Assembly (NCBI GenBank): GCA_001770725.1 | Contig: MERU01000004.1 | Coordinates: 248,001 to 312,000 of the forward strand | Reading direction: 5' to 3' | Length of the DNA: 64,000 nt | Source of the DNA: Burkholderiales bacterium RIFCSPHIGHO2_01_FULL_63_240 | GTDB lineage: Bacteria > Pseudomonadota > Gammaproteobacteria > Burkholderiales > Burkholderiaceae_C | Shown here: one piece after another, positions 1 through 8,828 of the stretch | Layout of the letters: every line of letters starts with the position of its first letter | Position numbering within the stretch: the first letter of the stretch is position 1 | Notes under the pieces: model-generated | Seen by the model: only the letters and a program-made list of their open reading frames with translations | Told to the model about the DNA's origin: nothing | The model's database searches: none | Made by a program: the position numbers and the translations under genes

Positions 1-705
1 CGCCATCACCACCTGACTCAAGCCACCCCGATCCTTGACCACCACGCCCCAGCCATTCGCCAACTGATTCAGCAAAGAAACTGGACTTCATTGGGACTAC
101 ATGATCGCGTTGGGGCGGCGTATGCCTTCGTGCGTGACGAGATCGCGTTTGGCTACAACACCCAAGACGATCTGCCCGCTTCCCGTGTGCTGGCAGATGG
201 CATCGGCCAGTGCAATACCAAGGGCACCTTGTTGATGGCACTGCTCAGAGCCATGGACGTTCCCTGCCGATTCCATGGCTTCACCATCGACAAGGCCTTG
301 CAAAAAGGTGCCATCACCGGTTTGGCCTATTTGCTCGCCCCCGGGAACATCATCCACAGTTGGGTGGAAGTTGACATGGATGGGCGCTGGATCAACCTTG
401 AGGGGTTCATTCTGGACCGAACCTACCTGAGTGCCCTGCAAAAGCGCTTCTCTCAGCACAACGGGCCGTTTTGCGGATACGGTGCTGCGGTGGACGACCT
501 GCAAAACCCGCCCATCGCTTGGCAAGGTGAAAGCACCTACATCCAGCGCAATGGCATCAACCATGATTTTGGGCTTTTCGACACGCCCGACGACTTTTAC
601 ACCAGACACGGCACCAACCTCTCGGGCTTCAAGCGGTACTTGTTTCAGCACGTGGTTCGCCACTGGATGAACAAAACCGTGCAATCCATCAGGTCCGGCA
701 AGTGA
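1..705 (+). CDS. Transglutaminase-like cysteine protease family protein, 5' end outside window
   Basis: The frame is open from base 1, so the TTG start at 91 in the ORF track is probably internal and the gene begins before the window. A transglutaminase-like core is visible: QCNTKG supplies the candidate catalytic Cys, IIHSWVEV the His and LEGFILD the Asp. Such papain-fold proteins act as peptidases, amidases or transglutaminases; the substrate here is unknown. The stop lies 41 bases before the czcI-like start at 747, in the same direction, so it may be read together with the metal genes or simply be the chromosomal neighbour. The family call is fairly secure; the cellular role is not. Confidence 0.8.
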   Translation, partial: RHHHLTQATPILDHHAPAIRQLIQQRNWTSLGLHDRVGAAYAFVRDEIAFGYNTQDDLPASRVLADGIGQCNTKGTLLMALLRAMDVPCRFHGFTIDKALQKGAITGLAYLLAPGNIIHSWVEVDMDGRWINLEGFILDRTYLSALQKRFSQHNGPFCGYGAAVDDLQNPPIAWQGESTYIQRNGINHDFGLFDTPDDFYTRHGTNLSGFKRYLFQHVVRHWMNKTVQSIRSGK

Positions 706-746
706 ATCACCACGAGCGCCGTCCGTACCCTGCTACACTTTTCACC

Positions 747-1103
747 ATGCGTCGCTGGATCGCCATTTTCTTGCTGTGTTGGTTGCCTTTGCAGTCCCTC
801 TGGGCGGCAGCGGCACCCTATTGCCAGCACGAACATTCGCCCCAGACAACGCATCTGGGGCACCACCAGCATGAGCACAGCGAACTGAGTGGTGGTGACT
901 TCCCGTCACCCGATGGCCAAACATCCAACGCCGACCACGCCGACTGCCATGCTTGCCATGGTCACTGCGCAGCGTTGCCCCAATTCACGAGCCGCAACCA
1001 GATTGGCACGCCCAATCGAGGCCTGATGCGCACTGAAGACGCCAGGGTGCCCGCTGCGCCCGTGGCCTTGCCCGACCGCCCCAACTGGTCAAACCTCGCC
1101 TGA
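747..1103 (+). CDS. czcI: CzcI-like periplasmic protein, copy 1
   Basis: About 118 residues. The ORF track starts at 702, but the ATG at 747 gives the hallmark start MRRWIAIFLLCWLPLQ, a signal peptide ending near WAAAA, followed by YCQHE and a LGHHQHEH histidine patch. A CHACHGHC cysteine/histidine stretch lies mid-protein and the C-terminus is DRPNWSNLA. This plan (MRR..PLQ..YCQHE..GHH..CxxC..RPNW) is shared by five genes in the window and matches CzcI, the small periplasmic protein encoded ahead of czcCBA. CzcI is thought to be an accessory or regulatory metal-binding protein. It heads metal cluster A and is followed by the czcC-like gene after 167 bases. Confidence 0.75.
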   Translation: MRRWIAIFLLCWLPLQSLWAAAAPYCQHEHSPQTTHLGHHQHEHSELSGGDFPSPDGQTSNADHADCHACHGHCAALPQFTSRNQIGTPNRGLMRTEDARVPAAPVALPDRPNWSNLA

Positions 1104-1270
1104 GCGGCGAGGTGCTGCCCGGGGTTCGCGCCCCACATTCAGCCTGTCTTATCGCGTGTGATTGACGCATCGGTGCCATGCCATTTGTGCGGCCCTTTTC
1201 GCCTTCAACGCCGCGACCCTGACCCTCGCCGATTCCTTCCACCTGTGGATTTTTCCCGGAGAAGAATCGG

Positions 1271-2608
1271 ATGCATTTCCGTCATCAAACACTAAGCTCA
1301 GCGCTGGCCATGATGGCCTCGCTAGCCTGCCTGTCACCCCTTCAAGCTCAAACAACGGGGGCTCAGGCACCTGTCATCTCACAGAGCGACGCTCAACACC
1401 TCACCGCTGCGCCCTCCAAACTGACGCTTTTAACCTTGTTGGAAGCAGCCTGGTCGCGTCAGCCAGAGGCGCAGTCCTACACCGAACGCCTGCGTGCAGC
1501 GGAGTCATTGAGGGCCGCCAGCAGCGCGTGGACGGCCGATTCGCCTGCCATGCTGCTGCAAGGCAAGACCGACCGCCCTGGCTCGGGTGCAGGCAGCCGC
1601 GAAGTAGAAGTTGGTGTGGCACTGCCCTTGTGGCTGCCCGGCCAGAGTCAACGCGCGACTGCACTCAGCCATGCCCAAATCTTGGCGCTACAAGGCAGTA
1701 TGAAGGCCCAACGCTTGCAACTCGCTGGCCTTGTTCGTGAAGGCTGGTGGCAAACGCAGCGCACGCAAACCGAGCTGGCCTTGGCCCAAACCAGGGTTGC
1801 CAATGCCCAGCAAATTGCCCTTGACGTGGCCCGCCGCGTCAAAGCAGGTGATCTGGCCCGCGCGGATCAGCATCAGGCAGAGGGAGCCGTGGCACAGGCC
1901 GAATCGGCCGTTGCTGAAGCGCAAGGCGCCTACGAGGCATCGCTGCATGCACTCAGGGGCCTGACCGGACTGCTGGATTTGTCTCCTGACAACCTCGAAG
2001 CGACATCCGAGGGCGACGTTTCGACACCACTGCCCTCAGCGGATGCCCTCGCATCGGATGCCCCATCAGTCGATGAACACCCGTTGTTCGCGGAAGCCAT
2101 GGCCCAACAGTCCATGGCCAGTGCGCAAGCGGATTTGGCCGCCTCATCGAGGCGCGCCAGTCCAGAGCTCACCGTGTTGACAACACGCAGCCGAGGGCAA
2201 ACAGGCGATCCGTATCAGCAGAGCATCACAGTTGGTCTGAGGGTTCCGTTTGGCACAGGCGCACGAGCCGATGCCAGGCAGGCCGAAGCCTTGGCCGCAG
2301 CCCAGGAAGCGCAAGCCATGACCTTACAAATGCGGGCACGCCTGCAAGCGCAAGCCGCTTCGGCGCTGGCACGACTGCGAAGCGCCCATACGCAATGGCA
2401 GGCAACACATCGCCAGGCGCAACTTGCGCAGGAGAGCAAAAACTTCTTCGACAAGTCATTCCGCTTGGGAGAAACCGATCTGCCCACCCGCCTGCGCATT
2501 GAACAGGAGGCCGTTCAGGCGCAAAAAGCACTCAGCCGAGCACGCATTGACGTGTCCGCCGCCTGGTCGGCCTGGTGGCAAGCCTTGGGCGAACTGCCCA
2601 AGCCATGA
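1271..2608 (+). CDS. czcC: CzcC-like TolC-family outer-membrane efflux channel
   Basis: 445 residues with an N-terminal signal (ALAMMASLACLSPLQAQ) and two long alanine/glutamine-rich helical repeats typical of the TolC/OEP fold. Its place before HlyD- and RND-type genes indicates the outer-membrane channel of a tripartite heavy-metal pump. It is shorter on recognisable motifs than the cluster B czcC and clearly diverged from it. The ATG at 1271 follows CCCGGAGAAGAATCGG, a good ribosome binding site. The next gene starts 31 bases after the stop. Transported metal cannot be read from this subunit. Confidence 0.85.
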   Translation: MHFRHQTLSSALAMMASLACLSPLQAQTTGAQAPVISQSDAQHLTAAPSKLTLLTLLEAAWSRQPEAQSYTERLRAAESLRAASSAWTADSPAMLLQGKTDRPGSGAGSREVEVGVALPLWLPGQSQRATALSHAQILALQGSMKAQRLQLAGLVREGWWQTQRTQTELALAQTRVANAQQIALDVARRVKAGDLARADQHQAEGAVAQAESAVAEAQGAYEASLHALRGLTGLLDLSPDNLEATSEGDVSTPLPSADALASDAPSVDEHPLFAEAMAQQSMASAQADLAASSRRASPELTVLTTRSRGQTGDPYQQSITVGLRVPFGTGARADARQAEALAAAQEAQAMTLQMRARLQAQAASALARLRSAHTQWQATHRQAQLAQESKNFFDKSFRLGETDLPTRLRIEQEAVQAQKALSRARIDVSAAWSAWWQALGELPKP

Positions 2609-2639
2609 ACACATCGCCATCGCAAAGGTAAACCCCCAC

Positions 2640-3203
2640 ATGACACACATTCAAACCATCCGTGCCTGGGCCGCAGCCCTTGGCCTGAGCACCGTGACGG
2701 CTTTGGTCATGGCCGGTGAAGGCCATGACCATGGCGAGGCGCCAAGCGCCGCAGCCGAGCCGACTTTGGCCCGCTTCGAAGCAACGTCGGACCAGTTCGA
2801 GCTGGTCGGCGTGCTCGACGGCCGCCAGCTGACGCTCTACCTGGATCAAGCGGCAGACAACAGCCCTGTCAAAGGCGCCAGCCTGGAGATCGAATTCGCA
2901 GGCAAGGCATTGCCCGTCAAACAAACCGAAGAAGGCACGTTCGAAGCCACCCTGGCCGCTGAACCTGAAGAGGGTGAATACCCTGTGAGCGCCACCGTGG
3001 TGGCTGGTCAGGCGTCCGATCTGCTGGCGGCCGAGCTGGATGTGCACGAAGCCGCCCACACCGATGCTGCCGATGCCTCTGGCGGTGGCACATGGCCCAT
3101 GAGCCGGTGGCTCAAGTGGGCGCTGCCCGGGCTGGTGGTGGTCGCCGGTGGGCTGTTCTTCATTCAGCGCAACAAGCGCACACGCATGGGAGGTGCCGAA
3201 TGA
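2640..3203 (+). CDS. Membrane-anchored periplasmic protein between czcC and czcB
   Basis: The ATG at 2640 is chosen over the longer ORF (2424) because it gives a signal peptide and avoids overlap with czcC. Of about 187 residues, the first 25 are a signal, followed by the acidic/His motif GEGHDHGE that is also found at the start of the next gene. A beta-rich periplasmic domain follows, then one transmembrane helix (WALPGLVVVAGGLFFI) and a short basic tail. Its domain resembles the N-terminal metal-binding part of some adaptor proteins, so it may hand metal to the pump, but this is inference. Its stop overlaps the czcB start (ATGA), so the two are translationally coupled. Confidence 0.7.
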   Translation: MTHIQTIRAWAAALGLSTVTALVMAGEGHDHGEAPSAAAEPTLARFEATSDQFELVGVLDGRQLTLYLDQAADNSPVKGASLEIEFAGKALPVKQTEEGTFEATLAAEPEEGEYPVSATVVAGQASDLLAAELDVHEAAHTDAADASGGGTWPMSRWLKWALPGLVVVAGGLFFIQRNKRTRMGGAE

Positions 3204-4333
3204 GCACGACAAAGATTTCTATGGCGCTGGCTTCGTGTCTGGCCTCATGCCTGGTTCTGGGTGCCGCACTCAGCCCCTCACTTGCTCGCGCAGGCGAGGG
3301 GCATGACCATGGCGATGCCCCGCCTGCTGCAACGGGCAATGGCCCCAAGCGCCAACCCGATGGCAGTGTGTTCTTGCCCAAGCCTGCCCAAAGGCAGTGG
3401 CAACTGCGCACCCTGGCTGTCACTGACGGCGACTTGCCCCGCGCATACGAGCTCTCAGGCAAGGTGTCGATGGACCCCAATGCGGGCGGCAAAGTACAAG
3501 CTTCTTTGGCGGGCCGTTTGCAAGCCGGGCCCAAGGGCTTGCCCAGCCTGGGGCAGCAGGTCAAACAAGGCGAGGTCCTGGCCTATGTGGTGCCCACAGC
3601 GGGGGCCATCGAGCGCAGCAACCAGGTCGCGCAACAGGCCGAACTGAAAGCGGCCCGGGCATTGGCAGCCAAACGACTGGCACGCCTTCAGGAACTCTCT
3701 GACACGGTGCCTGCCAAAGAGATTGAAGCGGCGCAAAGTGAGCTGGCCAGCCTGAGCGAGCGCCTCTCGGCCATCTCGGGTGGTCTGGGGGGGCGCGACA
3801 CGCTCGTGGCACCGGTATCCGGCGTGATTGCTTCGACACAGGCCGTGGCTGGCCAGGTGGTGGACGCCCGCGAACTGGTCTTCGAGGTCGTTGACCCACA
3901 GCGCCTGCGCATCGAGGCGCTGGCCTATGACACGGCTCAGGCCCAGAACGTATCCAGCGCAACAGTGAACATTGGTGGACAAAGGGTGCCGCTCAAGTTC
4001 ATTGGCGGAGCCAAAAGCCTGCGTGATCAAGCACTGCCATTGGTCTTTTCGGCAACAGGACAGGCGCTGTCTCAACTGGCTGTCGGGCAGCCCCTGAAGG
4101 TCTATGTGCAATCTGACCTGAAGGTCAAAGGCCAAGCCGTCCCGTCGGCATCGGTGCTCAAAAACCCATCGAATCAGAACATCGTCTGGGTCAAGCAATC
4201 GCCCGAGCGCTTCACGCCACGCGTGATCACCTTCGAGCCGCTGGATGGCGCCTCGGTGGCCGTCACCTCCGGCTTGAAGGCGGGTGAGCGCGTGGTCACG
4301 CATGGCGCCAGCTTGCTCAACCAAATTCGCTGA
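3200..4333 (+). CDS. czcB: CzcB-like HlyD-family periplasmic adaptor
   Basis: Starting at the ATG overlapping the previous stop gives about 377 residues with a signal peptide and a mature start GEGHDHGDAPP. The lipoyl/barrel-sandwich halves (LAGRLQAGPKGLPSLGQQVKQGEVL and LVAPVSGVIASTQAVAGQVV), an alpha-hairpin between them and a C-terminal domain ending LLNQIR identify a membrane-fusion protein linking the RND pump to the outer channel. It is shorter in its N-terminus than the cluster B CzcB, which carries a long His-rich region. It is followed by the RND gene after 14 bases. Confidence 0.85.
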   Translation: MSTTKISMALASCLASCLVLGAALSPSLARAGEGHDHGDAPPAATGNGPKRQPDGSVFLPKPAQRQWQLRTLAVTDGDLPRAYELSGKVSMDPNAGGKVQASLAGRLQAGPKGLPSLGQQVKQGEVLAYVVPTAGAIERSNQVAQQAELKAARALAAKRLARLQELSDTVPAKEIEAAQSELASLSERLSAISGGLGGRDTLVAPVSGVIASTQAVAGQVVDARELVFEVVDPQRLRIEALAYDTAQAQNVSSATVNIGGQRVPLKFIGGAKSLRDQALPLVFSATGQALSQLAVGQPLKVYVQSDLKVKGQAVPSASVLKNPSNQNIVWVKQSPERFTPRVITFEPLDGASVAVTSGLKAGERVVTHGASLLNQIR

Positions 4334-4347
4334 AAGGGCCACGCATC

Positions 4348-7300
4348 ATGTTCAAGTGGCTACTCGAAAGCAGCCTGGCCAACCGGCTGCTCGTTCTCAT
4401 CGCTGCGGCGGTGCTGATGGCCTACGGGGCCTTCACGCTCACACGCACGCCGGTGGATGTGTTTCCTGATCTCAACAAACCAACCGTCACCATCATGACG
4501 GAAGCGGGCGGCATGGCCGCCGAAGAGGTGGAGCAACTGATCACCTTCCCGCTGGAGACCACGATGAATGGCCTGCCGGGGGTGGAGAGCGTGCGCTCGA
4601 CCTCCAGCGCAGGCCTGTCCTTCATCTACGTCACCTTTGACTGGAGCACCGAGATCTTCCGAGCTCGGCAGATGGTGTCAGAGCGCTTGACCTCCATGGA
4701 AGAAGGCTTGCCCGAAGGCATCACGCCCAGGATGGGGCCCATCAGCTCCATCATGGGCGAGATCATGCAGGTCGCCATTCCCATCGATCTCGCAAAGACT
4801 TCACCCATGGCGGTGCGCGAATATGCAGATTGGGTGCTCAGGCCTCGGTTGATGGCCATCCCAGGAGTCGCCCAGGTCATCCCAATTGGCGGTGAGGTGC
4901 GCCAGTTCCAGGTGCAACCCAACACTGTTCGCATGGCGGAGCTGGACATCACGCACGACCAACTGGAGGGTGCGCTGCGGGGGTTCTCTTCAAACAGTTC
5001 GGGCGGGTTCATGGAGCTCAATGGCCGCGAATACCTGATCCGTCATTTGGGCCGCACCTCGCGCCTGGATGACCTGAAGAACCTGGCTCTGACGGCCCGC
5101 AATGGACAGGCCATCCGGTTGCGCCAGGTGGCCGATGTGAGCTTTGCGCCTGCGCTCAAGCGTGGTGATGCAGGCTTTGAGGGCAAGCCAGCCGTCATCC
5201 TCGGGATTCAGAAGCAGCCGACCGCAGACACCATTGGTTTGACCCGCACCATTGAGGCGGCGCTGGGCGAGATGAAGACCTCCCTGCCTGTCGGCATGGA
5301 GGCGCCTCGCGTCACTTTCCGCCAGGCCAGTTTCATCGAAGCCTCGGTGACCACGCTGCAAGGCAAGCTGATCGGTGCGTCCGTTTTCGTGGCGGTCATT
5401 TTGTTCGTTTTTCTGGGCACGCTGCGCCCTACCATCATTGCGCTGACCGCCATCCCGGTGTCCATCTTTGTCACGGCACTGGTGTTCCGGTACTTCGGTC
5501 TGTCGATCAACACGATGACGCTGGGCGGCCTGGCCATCGCCATCGGCGGCCTGGTTGACGACGCAGTGGTGGACGTCGAGAACGTGTTGCGCCGCCTCAA
5601 GCTTGAGCGCCAAAAGCCCGAGGCGGAGCGCATGCCCATGCTGGAGGTGGTCAAGCTGGCCTCGATGGAGGTTCGCTCGGGCATCCTGTACGCAACGGCC
5701 ATCATCGTCCTGGTGTTCCTGCCCTTGTTTGCGCTGCCCGGCATCGAGGGGCGCTTGTTCGTGCCCCTGGGCATTGCGTTCATCGTCTCGACCATGGCTT
5801 CGCTGCTGGTCTCGGTCACTGTGACGCCGGTTCTGGCCTCCTACCTGTTGCCACGCATGAAGAGCCTGGACCACGATGACACCCGCGTGCTGGCCTGGCT
5901 GAAAGCGCGTTACCGCAAGGCTTTGCAGGCCGTTTTGAGCGCACCCAGGTCGGCATTGCTGGCCGGTGGACTGGCGGCAGTCTTGTCGGCCGTGGCGGTG
6001 CCCTTCTTTGCCACCACCTTTCTGCCGCCATTCAACGAGGGAACGCTGCTGATCGGCTTGCGCTTGAACCCCGGCGTGACCTTGGCCGAATCATCTGCCC
6101 TGGCCAGCCAGGCCGAGGTACTGGTGCGAAAGGTGCCTGAAGTCACTCACGTGGGTCGTCGCAGTGGCCGGGCGGAGCTGGATGAACACGCAGAAGGCGT
6201 GCACGTCAGTGAATTGGATGTCGGCCTGCTGCCAGCGTCCGAGCTCACGCGCAGCATGGACGAGGTCAAAGCCGACATCCGTTCGCGCCTGTCGATGCTG
6301 CCCGCGGCCATTGCCATCGGGCAGCCGATTTCGCACCGCATCGACCACATGCTCTCAGGGGTGCGCTCGCAAATCGCCATCAAGCTGTTCGGTGAAGACC
6401 TTGACACCTTGAGGGGGCAGGCCGACGCTTTACGCGGCAAGTTGGCGCAAGTGCCCGGCCTGGCAGACCTGGAGATTGAAAAGCAGGTGCTCGCACCTCA
6501 AATCAAGGTGCGGGTGGATTACGACGCAGCGGCGCAGTACGGCGTGCCAACGCCTCAGATCCTGGCGGTGCTCCAAAGCTTGGTGGAGGGGGAAAAGGTC
6601 ACCCAGGTGGTGGAAGGCAGCCGTCGCTTTGCCCTGGTGGTTCGCCTGCCAGAGCGCGCCCGCACCTTGCAGGGGCTGGGTCAGATCATGCTGGAGACAC
6701 CGACCGGGCGGATCCCCCTGTCCAAGATCGCCACGATCGAAGACAGCGATGGCCCCAACCAGATCAGCCGCGACGACGGCAAACGCCGCATCGTCTTGTC
6801 TGCCAATGCGCAAGGGCGAGCCTTGTCAGACGTGGTGGCCGACATCCGCAAGGTGGTGGCCACCACGCCTTTGCCTGAAGGCTACTTCGTGACCCTGGGC
6901 GGGCAGTTTCAGGCACAGGAAGAAGCCAGCCGACTGGTCGGCCTGCTCTCCATGGTGTCGCTGGTGCTGATGTTCGTGGTGCTCTACACCCGCTACAAAT
7001 CAGCCAACCTGGCTGCGCTGATCATGGCCAACATCCCGCTGGCCCTGGTGGGTGCGGTGCTGGGCTTGTGGCTGGCAGGACAGCCCCTGTCGGTGGCAGC
7101 CTTGATCGGCTTCATCACCTTGGCGGGCATCTCGGTGCGCAACGGCATCCTCAAGGTCAGCCACTACCTGAACCTGATGCGACTCGAAGGCGAACGTTTT
7201 GACCACGCGATGATCTTGCGCGGCTCGATGGAGCGGCTCAGCCCGGTGTTGATGACCGCTCTGGTGACCGCCTTCGCGCTGGCACCCCTGTTGTTCGAGG

Positions 7301-7467
7301 CCGAGCGGCCTGGCACCGAGATCCTGCACCCCGTGGCGGTGGTGATCTTCTCAGGCTTGATCAGCTCAACCTTGCTGGACACCTTCCTGACCCCGGCCAT
7401 GTTCTGGCTGTTTGGCCGACGCGATGCCGAGCGCCTGCTCGGTGACAAGAGCGCCGAAGTTTACTGA
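4348..7467 (+). CDS. Heavy-metal efflux RND permease, CzcA/CusA superfamily, non-CzcA signature
   Basis: 1039 residues, the usual size for HME-RND pumps, with twelve predicted transmembrane helices and two large periplasmic loops. In the proton-relay helix TM4 the sequence reads LAIAIGGLVDDAVVDVENV, not the DFGxxxDGAxxxVEN of zinc/cobalt/cadmium CzcA pumps such as the one at 34242-37427. The metal therefore may differ from classical CzcA. It forms a tripartite system with the two preceding genes and is followed 30 bases later by a His-rich protein. I leave the symbol blank because the subgroup is uncertain; membership of the HME-RND family is secure. Confidence 0.9.
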   Translation: MFKWLLESSLANRLLVLIAAAVLMAYGAFTLTRTPVDVFPDLNKPTVTIMTEAGGMAAEEVEQLITFPLETTMNGLPGVESVRSTSSAGLSFIYVTFDWSTEIFRARQMVSERLTSMEEGLPEGITPRMGPISSIMGEIMQVAIPIDLAKTSPMAVREYADWVLRPRLMAIPGVAQVIPIGGEVRQFQVQPNTVRMAELDITHDQLEGALRGFSSNSSGGFMELNGREYLIRHLGRTSRLDDLKNLALTARNGQAIRLRQVADVSFAPALKRGDAGFEGKPAVILGIQKQPTADTIGLTRTIEAALGEMKTSLPVGMEAPRVTFRQASFIEASVTTLQGKLIGASVFVAVILFVFLGTLRPTIIALTAIPVSIFVTALVFRYFGLSINTMTLGGLAIAIGGLVDDAVVDVENVLRRLKLERQKPEAERMPMLEVVKLASMEVRSGILYATAIIVLVFLPLFALPGIEGRLFVPLGIAFIVSTMASLLVSVTVTPVLASYLLPRMKSLDHDDTRVLAWLKARYRKALQAVLSAPRSALLAGGLAAVLSAVAVPFFATTFLPPFNEGTLLIGLRLNPGVTLAESSALASQAEVLVRKVPEVTHVGRRSGRAELDEHAEGVHVSELDVGLLPASELTRSMDEVKADIRSRLSMLPAAIAIGQPISHRIDHMLSGVRSQIAIKLFGEDLDTLRGQADALRGKLAQVPGLADLEIEKQVLAPQIKVRVDYDAAAQYGVPTPQILAVLQSLVEGEKVTQVVEGSRRFALVVRLPERARTLQGLGQIMLETPTGRIPLSKIATIEDSDGPNQISRDDGKRRIVLSANAQGRALSDVVADIRKVVATTPLPEGYFVTLGGQFQAQEEASRLVGLLSMVSLVLMFVVLYTRYKSANLAALIMANIPLALVGAVLGLWLAGQPLSVAALIGFITLAGISVRNGILKVSHYLNLMRLEGERFDHAMILRGSMERLSPVLMTALVTAFALAPLLFEAERPGTEILHPVAVVIFSGLISSTLLDTFLTPAMFWLFGRRDAERLLGDKSAEVY

Positions 7468-7497
7468 TTCATTCACCTCAACTGAAAGGACATTCCC

Positions 7498-7899
7498 ATG
7501 CGCATTCACCACATCATTGCTTCTTCCCTGCTGGCCTTGGCCTTTGGCGCACAAGCTGGCGACGAGCACAACCACGGCCATGAGCATGGCCATGAGCATC
7601 AGTCCCTCCACGGTGGCATCGTCACCGAGGCCAAGGACATGGACTTCGAGTTGGTGGCCAAGCCAGATCAAATTGCCTTGCACGTGAGGGATCACGGCAA
7701 ACCGGCCAGCGCCAAAGGCGCCACAGCCAAGTTGACCTTGCTCAATGGCGCTGAGAAGACATCGGTGACCTTGTCACCGGCAGGTGACTCTCACCTGCAA
7801 GCCATGGGCAACTTTGCGATCAAGAGCGGCACCAAGGTGGTGGCGCTGGTGACGCTGGCAGGCAAAAAACCGATCAACGTCCGGTTCGCGATCAAGTAA
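7498..7899 (+). CDS. His-rich periplasmic metal-binding protein, copy A
   Basis: 133 residues. A signal peptide (to AFGAQA) is followed by [10 protein letters not shown], then [31 protein letters not shown] and a small beta-domain ending KKPINVRFAIK. AAAGGA lies ahead of the ATG at 7498. A close paralogue is at 30403-30792 and a divergent one at 43995-44465. The His cluster suggests periplasmic Zn/Co/Cu binding. It is last in the cluster A operon and ends ten bases before a strong hairpin. No named family is recognised with certainty. Confidence 0.75.
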   Translation: MRIHHIIASSLLALAFGAQAGDEHNHGHEHGHEHQSLHGGIVTEAKDMDFELVAKPDQIALHVRDHGKPASAKGATAKLTLLNGAEKTSVTLSPAGDSHLQAMGNFAIKSGTKVVALVTLAGKKPINVRFAIK

Positions 7900-7908
7900 T
7901 GTGGAAAT

Positions 7909-7936
7909 GGCCTGTTGAAAACCTATTCAACAGGCC
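7909..7936. terminator. Hairpin between convergent genes
   Basis: GGCCTGTTGAA and TTCAACAGGCC form a perfect 11-bp stem with a six-base loop, placed between the stop at 7899 on the plus strand and the stop at 7944 on the minus strand. There is no long T run, so it may work as a bidirectional terminator or mRNA 3'-end stabiliser. Confidence 0.7.
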
Positions 7937-7943
7937 AGTCTGA

Positions 7944-8315
7944 TCAGTCCAGCATCTTTCTTTGATCGACCCGTTTCAAAGGCTGCTGGCAATCGGTGAT
8001 GTTGACATACACCCAATCCCCAACGTTCAGATTCATGGCATTCGGAACGGCGACGACACGTTTAGCCCTCAGATTCGGACTGCCTCCGTAGCTGTAGGAC
8101 GCAACGGCGTAGCGGGCATAGGGTGCATCGGCACCCAACTCTGTTCGGCAGTCTTTGGCGACTCGCTGCATCATGGTTTTGGCTTGACCAATTTCCATGA
8201 TTTGTGATCGGCGCCATCCTTCCCGGTACCCATAGGGCTCGTAGTCAAGCGTAGAGCACGCGGTTGTCAGCAATGAAATACCTGTGAGCACACAGGTCAG
8301 AGTGAATTTGTTCAT
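7944..8315 (-). CDS. Small lipoprotein, paralogue of 45768-46136
   Basis: The start MNKFTLTC (ATG at 8315) is preferred over the longer ORF because it places the lipobox LLTTAC near residue 20. The product of about 123 residues has YGYREGWRRSQIMEIG, DCRTELG and a C-terminal WVYVNITDCQQPL. The same scaffold (YGRKEGWRRARVVEVG, DCRSELG, VFVNIQNC) appears at 45768-46136 beside the czcP-like ATPase. Two conserved cysteines may form a disulfide. Function unknown; the repeated placement beside metal exporters suggests an envelope accessory in metal resistance. Confidence 0.7.
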   Translation of the reverse strand: MNKFTLTCVLTGISLLTTACSTLDYEPYGYREGWRRSQIMEIGQAKTMMQRVAKDCRTELGADAPYARYAVASYSYGGSPNLRAKRVVAVPNAMNLNVGDWVYVNITDCQQPLKRVDQRKMLD

Positions 8316-8429
8316 GATCGGCTCCTGATGAAACACACAACGGGGTGGGTTCGACGAGCCGGAAGCTGAAAGATCTACGCCTGCTGGCGTGTCATCTCAA
8401 TGACAATTCATCAGAACGGCCCCGTCGAA

Positions 8430-8783
8430 TCAGAGGGAGTCGATCCAGTTGGGGCGCTCGATCCGAGGCGGATCGGATGTTGGATGAAGGTGGGTTTCCA
8501 AGGACGAACTGCTGCTCAGTCGTTGAGCTTGACCAAACACAAGACCCACGGGAAGCAGATGGGCGCTGCACAGGTGACCAGAGCAGCCACAATCGTTCTC
8601 AGCCTTTTGGGTGATTTTGGTCGGGTGCTTGCCTGTATCCGCGCGGTCTTGGTGTGAATGCACGTGGTGACCAAAATGCTGGGCACCGGGATCTTGCTCA
8701 TCTTGACAGTACGTGGCCGCCACAGCCCAACTCAATTGGAGTGGCAGCACGATCATCAAAAGAATGGCAATCAACCGGCGCAT
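8430..8783 (-). CDS. CzcI-like periplasmic protein, copy 2
   Basis: About 117 residues from the ATG at 8783 (the track start at 8804 is seven codons longer). It has the family plan: MRRLIAILLMIVLPLQLSWA signal, YCQDE, HFGHHVHSHQD, a cysteine cluster CGCSGHLC and C-terminal ERPNWIDSL. It lies downstream of cadA on the same strand with about 45 bases between, so it is likely expressed from the MerR-type promoter before cadA. The mid-protein cysteine motif is richer than in the other copies. Confidence 0.7.
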   Translation of the reverse strand: MRRLIAILLMIVLPLQLSWAVAATYCQDEQDPGAQHFGHHVHSHQDRADTGKHPTKITQKAENDCGCSGHLCSAHLLPVGLVFGQAQRLSSSSSLETHLHPTSDPPRIERPNWIDSL

Positions 8784-8828
8784 GGTCCGCAGTATATCGA
8801 CCAATGTCCGTGACTACGAAGTGTTTTC

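Noticed and set aside
4990-5874. 294-residue minus-strand ORF inside the first RND gene
   Set aside because: Antisense shadow of a secure coding region, rich in His/Gln/Arg.
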